Below the pieces are notes generated by a model. It saw nothing but the letters and a program-made list of their open reading frames with translations, had not been told where the DNA came from and did not search any database. This document shows positions 45,514 through 55,021 of a stretch of 64,000 nt of DNA, piece after piece; the first letter of the stretch is position 1; each line of letters begins with the position of its first letter. The DNA lies in the NCBI RefSeq assembly GCF_014295415.1, contig NZ_CP052909.1, positions 930,001 to 994,000 on the forward strand. The letters are read 5' to 3'. The stretch is from Constantimarinum furrinae (GTDB lineage: Bacteria; Bacteroidota; Bacteroidia; Flavobacteriales; Flavobacteriaceae). The translations under genes and the position numbers were made by a program.

Positions 45514-46443
45514 TTAGCGCACAAATAAAAACAGTACCAGAGGAAGAACGACAATGCCCCACAACAGGAGTTCTTTAAACAGAAACTCGTCCAATCGTTC
45601 CAGGTAACTTGCTGTGACTATGGCCAACGGGCCAAGCATAAAAATAACCTCCGCACCACTCTTTTCAGGAGTGGACATTCCAAGGAACAGGCAGATTAAC
45701 AAGACCACCAACATTAAAAAGTAATTTGGTCGGTCCTTACGTGAAACCGTTTTTAATTTCAATAAGCGGTGCGTAGAGGTCCAGATCAAAAATGTGCCAA
45801 AGATCGCTGTAGGAATTAGCAGTGAAATTTCATTATAGACTGAAAAGTCCATGCCAATGGGCTTTTGCCATTGAAGTAACCAAATGAGTGAATCTTCAGT
45901 AAGCAGATAATAGGTGTTCGCTAACATAAACACTCCGAAAAAACCCAACACAGGAATCACAAAATAGCGATAACTGGCTTGAGATCGCTGAAGAATAGCA
46001 TAATAGAGCACAATAAAGAACAGTAGCGCATAGAAATAAAAAAGGGCGGCCAGACTAATCCAAAGAGCGGCATCCAGGATCTTTTTTTCGACATTTTTAT
46101 CGGTATGCAGACTTAGGATCCTTCTAAGCGCAAGCAATAAAAACATATTCGTGGCGAGCAATTCTCGGTTGAGAAAGGCAGCCGGAAAGAAAATTAAAAA
46201 GCCCGAAAAGATTACGATTCCGTAGGTATTTTGACGATTAAGATCATTCTTCCGAATAACAAAATCCAGAAGTAACATCATAAAAACCGCCAGCCCAAGA
46301 TAAAAAATATGCTCTAAGACCAAAACGGTGGTGATCATTTCAGTTTCTGAAGTAATTACCGCAAGAAAATACCCTAAACAAAGCAATATCCCACTAATTA
46401 GATAATTTATAGGATTAGATTTACTGAAAAAGCTTGTAAGCAT
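45514..46443 (-). CDS. Polytopic membrane protein, DUF6427-like
   Basis: A 309-residue inner-membrane protein with about nine hydrophobic segments and very few charged loops. I start it at 46443 (MLTSFFSKSNPINY), because the longer frame to 46515 adds a non-hydrophobic leader that overlaps the divergent gene. The N terminus resembles the flavobacterial DUF6427 family (xxxSFFKKSxPxN). It has the look of polymerase or mannosyltransferase-type membrane proteins, but no catalytic motif is seen. Divergent from the 78-residue DUF6341-like gene. Confidence 0.75.
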   Translation of the reverse strand: MLTSFFSKSNPINYLISGILLCLGYFLAVITSETEMITTVLVLEHIFYLGLAVFMMLLLDFVIRKNDLNRQNTYGIVIFSGFLIFFPAAFLNRELLATNMFLLLALRRILSLHTDKNVEKKILDAALWISLAALFYFYALLFFIVLYYAILQRSQASYRYFVIPVLGFFGVFMLANTYYLLTEDSLIWLLQWQKPIGMDFSVYNEISLLIPTAIFGTFLIWTSTHRLLKLKTVSRKDRPNYFLMLVVLLICLFLGMSTPEKSGAEVIFMLGPLAIVTASYLERLDEFLFKELLLWGIVVLPLVLFLFVR

Positions 46444-46464
46444 GAAGGGTAATTTATATTTTTG
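46433..46464 (+). promoter_or_regulatory. Promoter of the DUF6341-like gene
   Basis: CTTG (46433-46436, one mismatch), a 20-base spacer and TATTTTTG (46457-46464, exact). Expected leader about 14 bases to the ATG at 46483. The -7 box covers the alternative TTG start at 46462 and so rules it out. Confidence 0.6.
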
Positions 46465-46482
46465 TGCTATAAATATACAGAT

Positions 46483-46719
46483 ATGTCTTGGAAAGATTTT
46501 TTTGAAGGAATACAATATATCACCGAAGAATTTCTTTTTTGGCCTTTTGACGCTTTAAGAACCCTTCAGCTGGATAGCTGGTGGTTGGCAAACATTATGA
46601 CCTGGATCTTTATCGCAATTGGGTTTGTTGCCTTCTTTTACTGGATGAAGCAGCTAAAAATATTCAACGACAATGGTGAAGAAGATCGTACTTCAACTTC
46701 ACATTCCTTTTTACAATAG
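46483..46719 (+). CDS. Small membrane protein, DUF6341-like
   Basis: A 78-residue protein with one clear membrane helix (about 36-54, ANIMTWIFIAIGFVAFFYW) after an amphipathic Phe/Trp-rich N terminus, and an acidic, Ser/Thr-rich tail. The pattern FFEGIQxxxEExLFxPFDxLRxLxLxSWWLANI matches what I know of DUF6341 of flavobacteria. Start at 46483 is preferred to the TTG at 46462, which lies in the promoter. Its end overlaps the purD end by nine bases, tail to tail. Function unknown. Confidence 0.78.
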   Translation: MSWKDFFEGIQYITEEFLFWPFDALRTLQLDSWWLANIMTWIFIAIGFVAFFYWMKQLKIFNDNGEEDRTSTSHSFLQ

Positions 46720-47985
46720 ATCGAACCCTATATCGGTTCTAAAATACATCCTGTTAAAAGATAGTTTATCTATATTTTGATAGGATTTTTTTAGTGCCTT
46801 TTTGTAATCGTCATCCAATGAGGTGATGGCCATAACGCGTCCTCCATTAGTGACAATAGTTTCTCCATTTGAGGCTGTTCCGGCATGAAAGACTATGGAA
46901 TCGGTTACTTCATCTATTCCATTAATAGTTTCTCCTTTTTGATATGCTTCGGGATAACCTCCGGAGACCAACATCACGGTTGTAGCTGCCCGTGAATCAA
47001 TTTCAAGAGCTACCTCATTCAATCTTTGCTCAAATGTCGCTTCAAAAAGATCGACCAGATCGGTCTTTAATCTGGGAAGCACAACTTCGGTTTCCGGGTC
47101 ACCCATTCGCACGTTGTATTCAATTACATAGGGTTCGTTATTCACCTTAATAAGCCCTATAAAAACAAATCCCTTATAATCGATCCTTTCTTGTTTAAGT
47201 CCGTTGATGGTTGGTTTTACGATACGCTCTTCTATCTTTTGCATGAATTCGCTATCGGCAAAAGGCACGGGTGAAATGGCGCCCATACCTCCGGTGTTGA
47301 GTCCGGTATCCCCTTCGCCTATTCGCTTGTAGTCCTTGGCTGTGGGAAGTAATTTGTAATTTTTCCCGTCGGTTAACACAAAAACACTAAGTTCAATACC
47401 GTCCAAAAATTCTTCGATCACCACCGTTGCACTAGCAGCACCGAATTTGCTGTGGGTAAGCATGTTCTCCAGTTCGGCTTTTGCTTCATTAAGATCTTCA
47501 AGAATTAAGACTCCCTTTCCTGCGGCAAGTCCATCGGCCTTCAGAACGTATGGGGCAGATAATGACTCCAGAAATTTTTTCCCTGCCTCTAGGCTTTCGG
47601 CAGTAAAACTGGCATAGGCCGCTGTGGGTATTTTATGCTGCATCATAAACTCCTTAGCACGTTCCTTACTCCCTTCCAGCAAGGCTCCTCTTTTTGACGG
47701 ACCAATGAGCATTACGTTTTCTAAGTCAGGTGTTTCCTTAAAATAATCGGCGATGCCCTGTACTAAAGGATCTTCTGGGCCAACTACTACCATTTCAATG
47801 TCTTTTTCGATCACAAAATCTTTGATCGCATTAAAATCGGTTACCGAAATTGCGACGTTCGTTGCTATGGTTTCGGTGCCGGCATTTCCGGGAGCAACAA
47901 AAAGTTGATCACATCGGTTGCTTTGTGCGATCTTATAGGCAAATGTGTGTTCACGGCCGCCGGAGCCCAATACAAGAATGTTCAT
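46711..47985 (-). CDS. purD: Phosphoribosylamine-glycine ligase
   Basis: A 424-residue ATP-grasp enzyme for the second step of purine synthesis, joining phosphoribosylamine and glycine. It begins MNILVLGSGGREH, the exact family N terminus, so I place the start at 47985 rather than at the upstream in-frame ATG 48036. GPEDPLVQGIAD, LKADGLAAGKGV and NVRMGDPETEVVLPRL are also present. A -7 box lies about 27 bases upstream. The gene stands alone and shares nine bases at its 3' end with a small convergent gene. Confidence 0.97.
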   Translation of the reverse strand: MNILVLGSGGREHTFAYKIAQSNRCDQLFVAPGNAGTETIATNVAISVTDFNAIKDFVIEKDIEMVVVGPEDPLVQGIADYFKETPDLENVMLIGPSKRGALLEGSKERAKEFMMQHKIPTAAYASFTAESLEAGKKFLESLSAPYVLKADGLAAGKGVLILEDLNEAKAELENMLTHSKFGAASATVVIEEFLDGIELSVFVLTDGKNYKLLPTAKDYKRIGEGDTGLNTGGMGAISPVPFADSEFMQKIEERIVKPTINGLKQERIDYKGFVFIGLIKVNNEPYVIEYNVRMGDPETEVVLPRLKTDLVDLFEATFEQRLNEVALEIDSRAATTVMLVSGGYPEAYQKGETINGIDEVTDSIVFHAGTASNGETIVTNGGRVMAITSLDDDYKKALKKSYQNIDKLSFNRMYFRTDIGFDLL

Positions 47986-48011
47986 TTGAAAGGAGGTTTT
48001 TATTTCGGTTT

Positions 48012-48019
48012 CAAAAATA
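48012..48019 (-). promoter_or_regulatory. -7 box of the purD promoter
   Basis: TATTTTTG on the minus strand, an exact match, about 27 bases before the purD start. The -33 TTTG is not evident. Confidence 0.5.
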
Positions 48020-48075
48020 ATTGTTTGTAAATTCACCTACTAATTTTTAGTCCGAAAAAGGTCAAATTCCATACG

Positions 48076-49401
48076 TTGTATTCTTGGTTTCTAAAACATA
48101 TAGTTCTTCCTGCAGGTTCGCTTTTTTTCAGCGGAAACTTCAGTAAGTATGTGAAGCAATGGAAGCAATATGATGGGATGACCGAAACCGAACTGGAAGA
48201 CCTTCAGCAGGAAAAACTGAAGGAAATGATCCAATACGCCTGCGAACATGTTCCGTACTATAAAAATCTGAAGCTACCCGAAAATCGGACCCTTCAGGAT
48301 TTTCCGATCCTTACCAAAGCGATCTTACGTGAACATACAGATGCTTTGATTTCCGATACATTCAGTAAAGATGAACTTCAAAAACATCACAGCAGCGGAA
48401 GCAGTGGTGTTCAATCCTTTACATATATGACCCCGGATCACACCTTTTACCTAAGGGCTCTGCAAACCCATTGGTGGATGTGGCGCGGTTACAAACCCGG
48501 AGAAACCCTGCTTCAAACAGGTATCTCTCCAAACCGAACCCTTCCTAAAAAGCTAAAAGATCTGTTTTTTAAAGTGTACTATCTGGAGGCTTTTTCGTTG
48601 AATGAGAAGGCAATCAGAAAAGTCCTGGCCGCCGTTAAAAATAAAAGACCAAAGCATATTGCCGGGTATCCGTCTGCCATCAACGAAATAGCGAAATATG
48701 CTTTAAAAAATGGTGAGCCTGTAAAGTTCGATACCGTTATATCTTACGGTGATAAACTGTTTGATCATTTTGTGGAAAATTTCAATACTGCCTTCGGTAA
48801 TCCCAAAATATTAAACACTTATGGTTGCGCCGAAGGCTATTTAATGGCATGTAAAAATGATCTCCCGTATTTTTATATCATGTCACCTCATGTCTATCTC
48901 GAGATCGTAGATGACAATGGAAGCAAAGTAAAAGACGGAGAGCGCGGTCATATATTGGTAAGCGGACTTACAAACTTTGCTATGCCCTTGTTGCGTTACA
49001 AATTGGGGGATCTTGGAGTTTTATTGGCCAAGGAAGATTATCCTGAAGGCCGAAATTTTAACTACCCCTTGTTAAAAGAGATTACCGGAAGAGAAACCGA
49101 TGTGATCGAGACACCAAAAGGAGAAGTCTTGGTAGTACACAGCTTTACAGGGATACTCGAATATTTTAATGATATAAAACAATATAAGGTGCTCCAAAAA
49201 GAGCGCGATCTGCTCACCATATACTATATCACCGACAACGATACCGAATTATCTCCGGACACCCTTATACAAGTGAAAAGTAAGCTGGAGGCTTTGGTTA
49301 AAAAAAGTATGGAGATCGATTTTGAACATGTGCAGCACATCGCAGCTTCTCCCTCGGGAAAACCTCAGATCATTGAGATTGCAGACCACTTAAAAAACTA
49401 G
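48076..49401 (+). CDS. CapK-like adenylate-forming enzyme (phenylacetate-CoA ligase family)
   Basis: A 441-residue protein of the ANL superfamily branch that includes phenylacetate-CoA ligase and the capsule protein CapK. The phosphate-binding loop is SSGSSGVQSF (about 112-121); other segments are TYGCAEGYLMAC and RYKLGDLGVL. CapK homologues occur in polysaccharide loci and may activate acyl groups that decorate glycans; that role is inference. The start is TTG at 48076; there is no ATG nearby in frame. It is the only rightward gene beside the leftward polysaccharide locus and shares CTAG at its stop with the GT2 gene. Confidence 0.86.
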   Translation: MYSWFLKHIVLPAGSLFFSGNFSKYVKQWKQYDGMTETELEDLQQEKLKEMIQYACEHVPYYKNLKLPENRTLQDFPILTKAILREHTDALISDTFSKDELQKHHSSGSSGVQSFTYMTPDHTFYLRALQTHWWMWRGYKPGETLLQTGISPNRTLPKKLKDLFFKVYYLEAFSLNEKAIRKVLAAVKNKRPKHIAGYPSAINEIAKYALKNGEPVKFDTVISYGDKLFDHFVENFNTAFGNPKILNTYGCAEGYLMACKNDLPYFYIMSPHVYLEIVDDNGSKVKDGERGHILVSGLTNFAMPLLRYKLGDLGVLLAKEDYPEGRNFNYPLLKEITGRETDVIETPKGEVLVVHSFTGILEYFNDIKQYKVLQKERDLLTIYYITDNDTELSPDTLIQVKSKLEALVKKSMEIDFEHVQHIAASPSGKPQIIEIADHLKN

Positions 49402-50177
49402 TTCTTTTTTTGGATATATTTTGGTCGGACAAAAAAATACTCCACGAAAAAAAGACACAAATTATAGAAGGCTTTCAACGGATTGTAACCTAAATAGGTG
49501 CGATAAAAGCGATAGTTGTATTTAATCAGTTTCGATTTGTTGGCGCTTATGGAGCCTTTTCTTACTCTGTAATACGCAAGATCCTGATCAATGCCTAAGG
49601 CGGGTTTTCCACTTCTGTCGATGGCCTCCAACCAAACAGCCCAATCCTGTCGTTTCCGAATTTTTGGGGCTTCTATTTTTCCTAATTTTTCTACGGAATA
49701 CATCCCGGTAAGGTTCCCAATATAGTTGTTACGGTGTTGTTTGGCGTAGCTAAGCTTCGGAAGGGCAACAATCCGCTTATGAAGGGAATTTCCCAATTCG
49801 TCGATATGAAGATAACTTGTAAATGACACGGCACAATCGTTTTGCTGCATAAACTGAAGCTGTATTTCCAGCTTTTGAGAATGCCAAAGGTCATCGGCAT
49901 CAAGAAAAGCAATGTATTCCCCTGTTGCAAGCCTAGTCGCATAATTCCGGCAGTAAGCTGCTCCTTCATTCCTCTCAATTGAAAAAACCTTTATTCTGGG
50001 ATCTTCTTTAGCATGCGACTTGGCAATTTTCAGGGAAGTATCGGTAGAAGCGTCATCCACCAAGATCAATTCCCATTGTGTATAGGTTTGCTTCTGAATA
50101 CTGGCGATGGTGTGAGCAATAAAGCCTTCGGCATTGTAAAGGGGTGTAATGACCGAAACCAATGGCTTATTCTTCAT
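49398..50177 (-). CDS. Glycosyltransferase family 2
   Basis: A 259-residue GT-A fold glycosyltransferase, inverting type. It has SVITPLYNAEGFI, the nucleotide-binding DDASTD and the DxD segment FLDADDLWH; the C-terminal end is hydrophobic and basic. I start it at 50177 (MKNKPLVSV): one base after the stop of the preceding gene, so the two are translationally coupled; the frame to 50210 would run into that gene. It is the last gene of the polysaccharide locus. Confidence 0.9.
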   Translation of the reverse strand: MKNKPLVSVITPLYNAEGFIAHTIASIQKQTYTQWELILVDDASTDTSLKIAKSHAKEDPRIKVFSIERNEGAAYCRNYATRLATGEYIAFLDADDLWHSQKLEIQLQFMQQNDCAVSFTSYLHIDELGNSLHKRIVALPKLSYAKQHRNNYIGNLTGMYSVEKLGKIEAPKIRKRQDWAVWLEAIDRSGKPALGIDQDLAYYRVRKGSISANKSKLIKYNYRFYRTYLGYNPLKAFYNLCLFFVEYFFVRPKYIQKKN

Positions 50178-50178
50178 G

Positions 50179-51534
50179 TTAATAGGCTTTTTCCTCTCCC
50201 CGGATCGCATTGTAGATGGTTTGAAAAACGATCTTTATATCCAGAAACAATGACCAGTTCTCCAGATAAAAGATATCGTATTTCACGCGATTAATGATGT
50301 CACTGTCATTTTCTACTTCACCTCGGTATCCACTAACCTGTGCCAATCCCGTAATTCCTGGTTTTATAAAATGTCGCACCATGAATTTGTCGATGCGTTC
50401 GGCGTACATGTGAGTATGACTTACCATATGAGGCCGTGGACCAACCACAGACATGTCGCCTTTTAACACATTAATGAACTGAGGCAATTCGTCGATACTC
50501 GTCTTCCTGATGATCTTTCCTACCCTTGTAATTCGTTCATCTCCTTTACGTACCTGAAACAAGTGAGCTTCGGGATTTGGTGTCATGGATCGGAATTTAT
50601 AACAAAAGAATTCCTTGTAATCAAGACCGTTTCTTTTTTGCTTAAAGAAAACAGGGCCTTTGGATTCGAGCTTAATGGCCAGACCAAGAATTGGTGTTAA
50701 CCACGAGAGAATCCCCAAAATAATAAATAAGGATAAAACGATATCGAAACTTCGCTTAATGAATTTGTTAAAAGGTTCCTCCATAGGAATTCTACGCATG
50801 GAAAGTATAGGAAGATATCCGTAATAGGTAAAGTCGAGTTTCTTACTATAAATCTCTTTGTTGTCCGGCAAGAATTTCAAGATCTTTAAATTGTTGTCGG
50901 CAAAATCGATAAGTTTAACCAGATCCCTGTTGTTTATTTCGGCTACCGAAGAATAGATCTCGTCAATCTTGTGTGTGCTTATATAATCGAAACATTCCTG
51001 AATATCATCTTTGTTCTCTCCCCTTAAATTAAAGGTTTTTAAAAGATCGTAACCATATTCGGGGTTGTCGATAAAGAACTTTCGCAACTGATCGGTTTTT
51101 TGATTTAGACCAATGATGACGACTCTTCTTAAGTTCCCTTTTAAATGCAGGCGGTATTTTTTCAGTAGATAATACACGGTAAATTTAATGATGGTGATGT
51201 ACAACATCACCAGCAAAACATAGCGTACAATGGCCCATGGATCACTTTCTACGTTATTGTAAAAACCAAAAAATGCAAAAACGATGAGGAAGAATATCAA
51301 TCCTTGTTTTCCGATCAGGGACATGATCTTCGCCGCATGGGTAAACCGATAGATTTCGTAAAAATTGGATTTAAGAGATAATATGATCCAGGCAAGGGAA
51401 ATAAAAATAATATAGTTGAGGTATTCAAAATTTATATCAAAGAACTGATGCGCCAGCACATGAATGATCACCAGATCCACCAGATATGAAATTGGTCTTA
51501 AAAACCCCGAATATCTCCCTCTCTTAAAAATCAT
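50179..51534 (-). CDS. Polyprenyl-phosphate sugar-1-phosphate transferase (WcaJ type)
   Basis: A 451-residue initiating transferase that loads the first sugar phosphate on undecaprenyl phosphate. The N-terminal half has four membrane helices and a central CoA-binding-like domain (VVIIGLNQKTDQLR); the C-terminal bacterial sugar transferase domain (about 255-451) begins KRSFDIVLSLFII and has KFRSM, KTSIDELPQFINVLKGDMS and GPRP. All conserved segments are intact. It is four bases downstream of the uxs gene. Glucose or galactose are the likely first sugars. Confidence 0.93.
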   Translation of the reverse strand: MIFKRGRYSGFLRPISYLVDLVIIHVLAHQFFDINFEYLNYIIFISLAWIILSLKSNFYEIYRFTHAAKIMSLIGKQGLIFFLIVFAFFGFYNNVESDPWAIVRYVLLVMLYITIIKFTVYYLLKKYRLHLKGNLRRVVIIGLNQKTDQLRKFFIDNPEYGYDLLKTFNLRGENKDDIQECFDYISTHKIDEIYSSVAEINNRDLVKLIDFADNNLKILKFLPDNKEIYSKKLDFTYYGYLPILSMRRIPMEEPFNKFIKRSFDIVLSLFIILGILSWLTPILGLAIKLESKGPVFFKQKRNGLDYKEFFCYKFRSMTPNPEAHLFQVRKGDERITRVGKIIRKTSIDELPQFINVLKGDMSVVGPRPHMVSHTHMYAERIDKFMVRHFIKPGITGLAQVSGYRGEVENDSDIINRVKYDIFYLENWSLFLDIKIVFQTIYNAIRGEEKAY

Positions 51535-51537
51535 TTG

Positions 51538-52527
51538 CTAGTGCCTAATATGCTTTGAGAAGTCTTTGTGTTCACTTTTAAAAAGTTCTTCCTCGGTTAA
51601 CCCCTTAAAATATTCATAGGTTTTTTTCATCCCTTCTTCACGGCCAACTTTGGGTTCCCACCCTAAGATCTCACGTGCTTTAGTAATATCCGGTTCTCGT
51701 TGCAGGGGATCGTCCTGCGGAAGAGGTTTGAAAACAATTTTTTGATTGGTTCCCGTGAGTTTGATGATCTCCTTGGCAAAATCGAGGATAGTGATCTCAT
51801 CGGGATTTCCAATGTTCACCGGAAGTGAATAATCGCTAAGCAATAAGCTGTAAAGCCCTTCCACTTGATCATCTACATAGCAAAACGATCGGGTTTGCAT
51901 TCCGTCTCCAAATACGGTAAGGTCTTCACCGCGCAATGCCTGTCCAATAAATGCCGGTATTACTCTTCCGTCATTGAGTCGCATTCGAGGACCATAGGTA
52001 TTAAAAATTCGTGCAATACGGGTTTCAAGACCGTGAAATCTGTGGTATGCCATGGTAATGGATTCCTGAAACCTTTTTGCTTCATCGTATACTCCACGCG
52101 GACCAATGGTACTTACGTTTCCGTAGTATTCTTCGCTTTGGGGATGTACTAAGGGATCTCCATAGACTTCCGAAGTAGAAGCAATTAAAATACGAGCCTT
52201 TTTTTCCTTTGCAAGTCCCAACAGGTTGTGGGTTCCCAAGGAGCTCACCTTTAAAGTCTGAATAGGGATCTTTAGATAATCGATCGGGCTTGCCGGAGAT
52301 GCGAAGTGCAGAATATAGTCGATCTTTCCTGCCACATGTACAAAGGTAGTTACGTCGTGGTTATAGAATTCGAAGTCTTCTAACTTAAACAGATGGTCTA
52401 TGTTCTTCAGGTCTCCGGTAATAAGGTTGTCCATCCCCACGACCTTATATCCTTCGGAAATAAATTTATCGCAAAGATGAGACCCTAAAAATCCGGCTGC
52501 TCCTGTAATTAGTACCCTTTTTTTCAT
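51538..52527 (-). CDS. uxs: UDP-glucuronate decarboxylase (UDP-xylose synthase)
   Basis: A 329-residue extended short-chain dehydrogenase with GAAGFLGS (9-16) for NAD and the catalytic YxxxK at Tyr147-Lys151 in [12 protein letters not shown], the signature that marks UDP-glucuronate decarboxylases. It turns UDP-glucuronate into UDP-xylose. It overlaps ugd by four bases, so the two steps UDP-Glc to UDP-GlcA to UDP-Xyl are encoded in tandem. A 4-keto-pentose product, as in ArnA, is less likely as no ArnA-like partner is present. Confidence 0.92.
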   Translation of the reverse strand: MKKRVLITGAAGFLGSHLCDKFISEGYKVVGMDNLITGDLKNIDHLFKLEDFEFYNHDVTTFVHVAGKIDYILHFASPASPIDYLKIPIQTLKVSSLGTHNLLGLAKEKKARILIASTSEVYGDPLVHPQSEEYYGNVSTIGPRGVYDEAKRFQESITMAYHRFHGLETRIARIFNTYGPRMRLNDGRVIPAFIGQALRGEDLTVFGDGMQTRSFCYVDDQVEGLYSLLLSDYSLPVNIGNPDEITILDFAKEIIKLTGTNQKIVFKPLPQDDPLQREPDITKAREILGWEPKVGREEGMKKTYEYFKGLTEEELFKSEHKDFSKHIRH

Positions 52528-53834
52528 GCTCTTATTTCGTTCCTTCCAATTGAAATATACGTAAACCCTTCAGATTGAAGATCGTTAACATTGTAAAGAT
52601 TTCTTCCGTCGAAAATGACAGGTGATTTCAGCAAATCCTTTATTTTATTCAGATCAGGTGTTCTGAAAATGCTCCACTCTGTACAAATAAGTAGCGCATC
52701 GGCGTCTTTTAATGCGGCGTACATCGAATCGGCATAGGATAATTTTTCACCAAACTTTCGTTTAATGTTTGGCATGGCTTCAGGATCGAAAACCGAAAGG
52801 GAGGCTCCTTTTTCCAGCAACCCATTCATCATATCTATTGAAGGTGCTTCTCTTATGTCGTCTGTTTCTGGTTTAAAGGCAAGTCCCCAAACAGCAATTT
52901 TCTTTCCGGAAAGATCTCCAAAATAGTCATCCATTTTAGGGAGTAATATGGTTTTTTGCTTTTGATTGACATCGATCACGGCATTCAGGATTTTAAAGTC
53001 GTAGTCTTCTTCCTTTCCGGCCTTTTGAAGTGCTTTTACATCTTTTGGAAAGCAAGATCCGCCATAACCTATACCCGGAAATAAAAAGCGCTTTCCTATT
53101 CGGGAGTCGGTACCCATTCCCACTCGCACTTTATCGACATCGGCTCCAACCTTTTCGCAGTAATTGGCGATCTCATTCATAAAAGTGATCTTGGTTGCCA
53201 GAAATGAGTTGGCGGCGTATTTTGTAAGTTCTGCCGACTTTTCATCCATGACGATTATTGGATTTCCGGAGCGAACGAAAGGGCGGTAGAGTTTTTGCAT
53301 TAATTCGGTAGCGCGGTCGCTGCTAGAGCCAACAACTATTCGTTCGGGCTTCAGGAAGTCGTCCACAGCGAAACCTTCTCTTAAGAACTCGGGATTGGAA
53401 ACCACATCGAATTCACATATTGCATTTTCAGCGATAACGGCATGTACCTTTTCTGAAGTACCCACCGGCACCGTGCTCTTATCGACGATAACCTTATACT
53501 GTTTAATTTTCTTTCCTATCTCTTCCGAAACACCCAGTACATAAGAGAGATCTGCAGATCCGTCCTCATCTTCGGGGGTAGGTAAGGCCAGAAAAATAAT
53601 ATCTCCATGTTCCAGACCTTCTTCCAGGGAAGTGGTGAATGACAATCGGTTCGCTTTAATATTCCGTTCAAAGAGCAGATCGAGGTGAGGCTCGTAAATA
53701 GGGACGATCCCTTGTCTCATTTTTTCGACCTTTGAAGCGTCAATATCGACACAAACCACCTCGTTACCTGTTTCGGCCAGGCATGTTCCTGTTACCAACC
53801 CCACATATCCGGTTCCTATTACTGCTATTTTCAT
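52524..53834 (-). CDS. ugd: UDP-glucose 6-dehydrogenase
   Basis: A 436-residue NAD-dependent enzyme oxidising UDP-glucose to UDP-glucuronate. The Rossmann loop [10 protein letters not shown] (7-16), NPEFLREG and the catalytic Cys261 in GGSCFPKD are present, as is the C-terminal GRNLYN-like UDP-binding end. Its stop codon overlaps the uxs start (ATGA type, four bases). A TrkA-like partner is absent. It supplies the precursor for the next enzyme and possibly glucuronate residues of the polymer. Confidence 0.96.
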   Translation of the reverse strand: MKIAVIGTGYVGLVTGTCLAETGNEVVCVDIDASKVEKMRQGIVPIYEPHLDLLFERNIKANRLSFTTSLEEGLEHGDIIFLALPTPEDEDGSADLSYVLGVSEEIGKKIKQYKVIVDKSTVPVGTSEKVHAVIAENAICEFDVVSNPEFLREGFAVDDFLKPERIVVGSSSDRATELMQKLYRPFVRSGNPIIVMDEKSAELTKYAANSFLATKITFMNEIANYCEKVGADVDKVRVGMGTDSRIGKRFLFPGIGYGGSCFPKDVKALQKAGKEEDYDFKILNAVIDVNQKQKTILLPKMDDYFGDLSGKKIAVWGLAFKPETDDIREAPSIDMMNGLLEKGASLSVFDPEAMPNIKRKFGEKLSYADSMYAALKDADALLICTEWSIFRTPDLNKIKDLLKSPVIFDGRNLYNVNDLQSEGFTYISIGRNEIRA

Positions 53835-53843
53835 GTATATTTC

Positions 53844-54935
53844 TTAATCGTTATTCTTTATTTTATCCTCAACAAATGAATCGATCTCGGATTCAAATTT
53901 ATGTTGACTAAACCGTTCGGCATTCTCACGAATTGCATTATAGTCAAAATTAATTGCTTCAAAATTATGAAGTGCTGCCATTAGGCTTTCTTTGTTTTCT
54001 TCTTTAAAAAACACTCCTGTGCTGTTTTCCACTATAGTTTCTAAAACCCCTCCGAAACCATAGGCAATTACAGGTGTGCCACACGCCTGAGCTTCAATTG
54101 GGGCAATGCCGAAATCTTCTATTCCGGCATGAATAAAGCCTTTTGCTTTACTTATATATTTAAATACTTCTTCTGAACTTACAAATCCAACGAAACTAAT
54201 ATTAGAATTTGCTTTATCCTTCAGTTCCTTCAACTGACTACCGTCCCCCACAACTATTAATTTCTTATTGGTAGTATTAAAAGCATCGATTACAATATCA
54301 AATCGTTTATAAGGTTCGATCCTTCCTACAGCAACATAATAATCTTCTTTTTCTGTTACAAGACTAAAATTTGTAAGGTCTACCGGAGGATAGATCACTT
54401 CAGAATCCCTATTATACGTCCTTTTTACCCATTCCTTTACAAAATGGCTATTCGAGATGATAAAATCAGGTGTTTGCGCATCTCTTACATCCATTCTTCT
54501 CATAATGACCACCAAAGGGAACATGATATACCTCAACCATCCAAAATACAATTTGTAGTCATCCCAGATATATTTGAGGTTTCGTGCCTGAAAATAGGAA
54601 ATGTGAACTTGATGAGCTCCCGATTTTTTAACCCCTTTTGCTATGGCGTGTGATGAAGAGATAATGACATCTACATCTTTTTCAATTTTTATCCTTCTCA
54701 CCACACCGGAAAACGTAAAGAACATATATCTGAACTTTGATCCAAAGTGTCGTATTACAGTTTCCTCAACAGGAATCAACTTATTCGCAAAGACTTTATT
54801 CAAATTGTTCTTGTTCATAATATTAATGAGCAAGTAACATTTCGAAAAATCAAAAACAGTACATAATGAACTTATAACACGCTCGGCACCACCATATTTA
54901 TCCAACCAATCAACAACCAGCACTTTTTTTGTCAT
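53844..54935 (-). CDS. Glycosyltransferase family 4
   Basis: A 363-residue GT-B, retaining glycosyltransferase. The donor site shows VGRIEPYKRFD and the E-x7-E motif in IEDFGIAPIEAQACG (near residue 290). Start at 54935 (MTKKVLVVDW) gives the standard N terminus; the frame to 54983 is excluded because an exact -7 box at 54964-54971 would then lie in the coding region. Similar proteins transfer mannose, rhamnose or other sugars in EPS synthesis; the specificity is unknown. This is the first gene after a possible internal promoter. Confidence 0.9.
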   Translation of the reverse strand: MTKKVLVVDWLDKYGGAERVISSLCTVFDFSKCYLLINIMNKNNLNKVFANKLIPVEETVIRHFGSKFRYMFFTFSGVVRRIKIEKDVDVIISSSHAIAKGVKKSGAHQVHISYFQARNLKYIWDDYKLYFGWLRYIMFPLVVIMRRMDVRDAQTPDFIISNSHFVKEWVKRTYNRDSEVIYPPVDLTNFSLVTEKEDYYVAVGRIEPYKRFDIVIDAFNTTNKKLIVVGDGSQLKELKDKANSNISFVGFVSSEEVFKYISKAKGFIHAGIEDFGIAPIEAQACGTPVIAYGFGGVLETIVENSTGVFFKEENKESLMAALHNFEAINFDYNAIRENAERFSQHKFESEIDSFVEDKIKNND

Positions 54936-54963
54936 AGAAAACCGTCGCTCTTTTATCAATTTG

Positions 54964-54971
54964 CAAAAGTA
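54964..54971 (-). promoter_or_regulatory. Possible internal promoter (-7 box) before the GT4 gene
   Basis: TACTTTTG on the minus strand, exact -7 match, with an expected leader of about 22 bases. No -33 TTTG at the right distance. Confidence 0.4.
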
Positions 54972-55021
54972 GTGATTTTTCAATTCTACCTTGCCTTATT
55001 ACTTCTCGTTTATCTGTTAGA

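Noticed and set aside
47990-47996. AAGGAGG on the plus strand resembling a strong ribosome site
   Set aside because: No plus-strand gene starts next to it, and the real purD gene reads the other way.
47986-48036. Upstream start for purD
   Set aside because: The family N terminus MNILVLGSGGREH begins at 47985, and a -7 box lies in the upstream codons.
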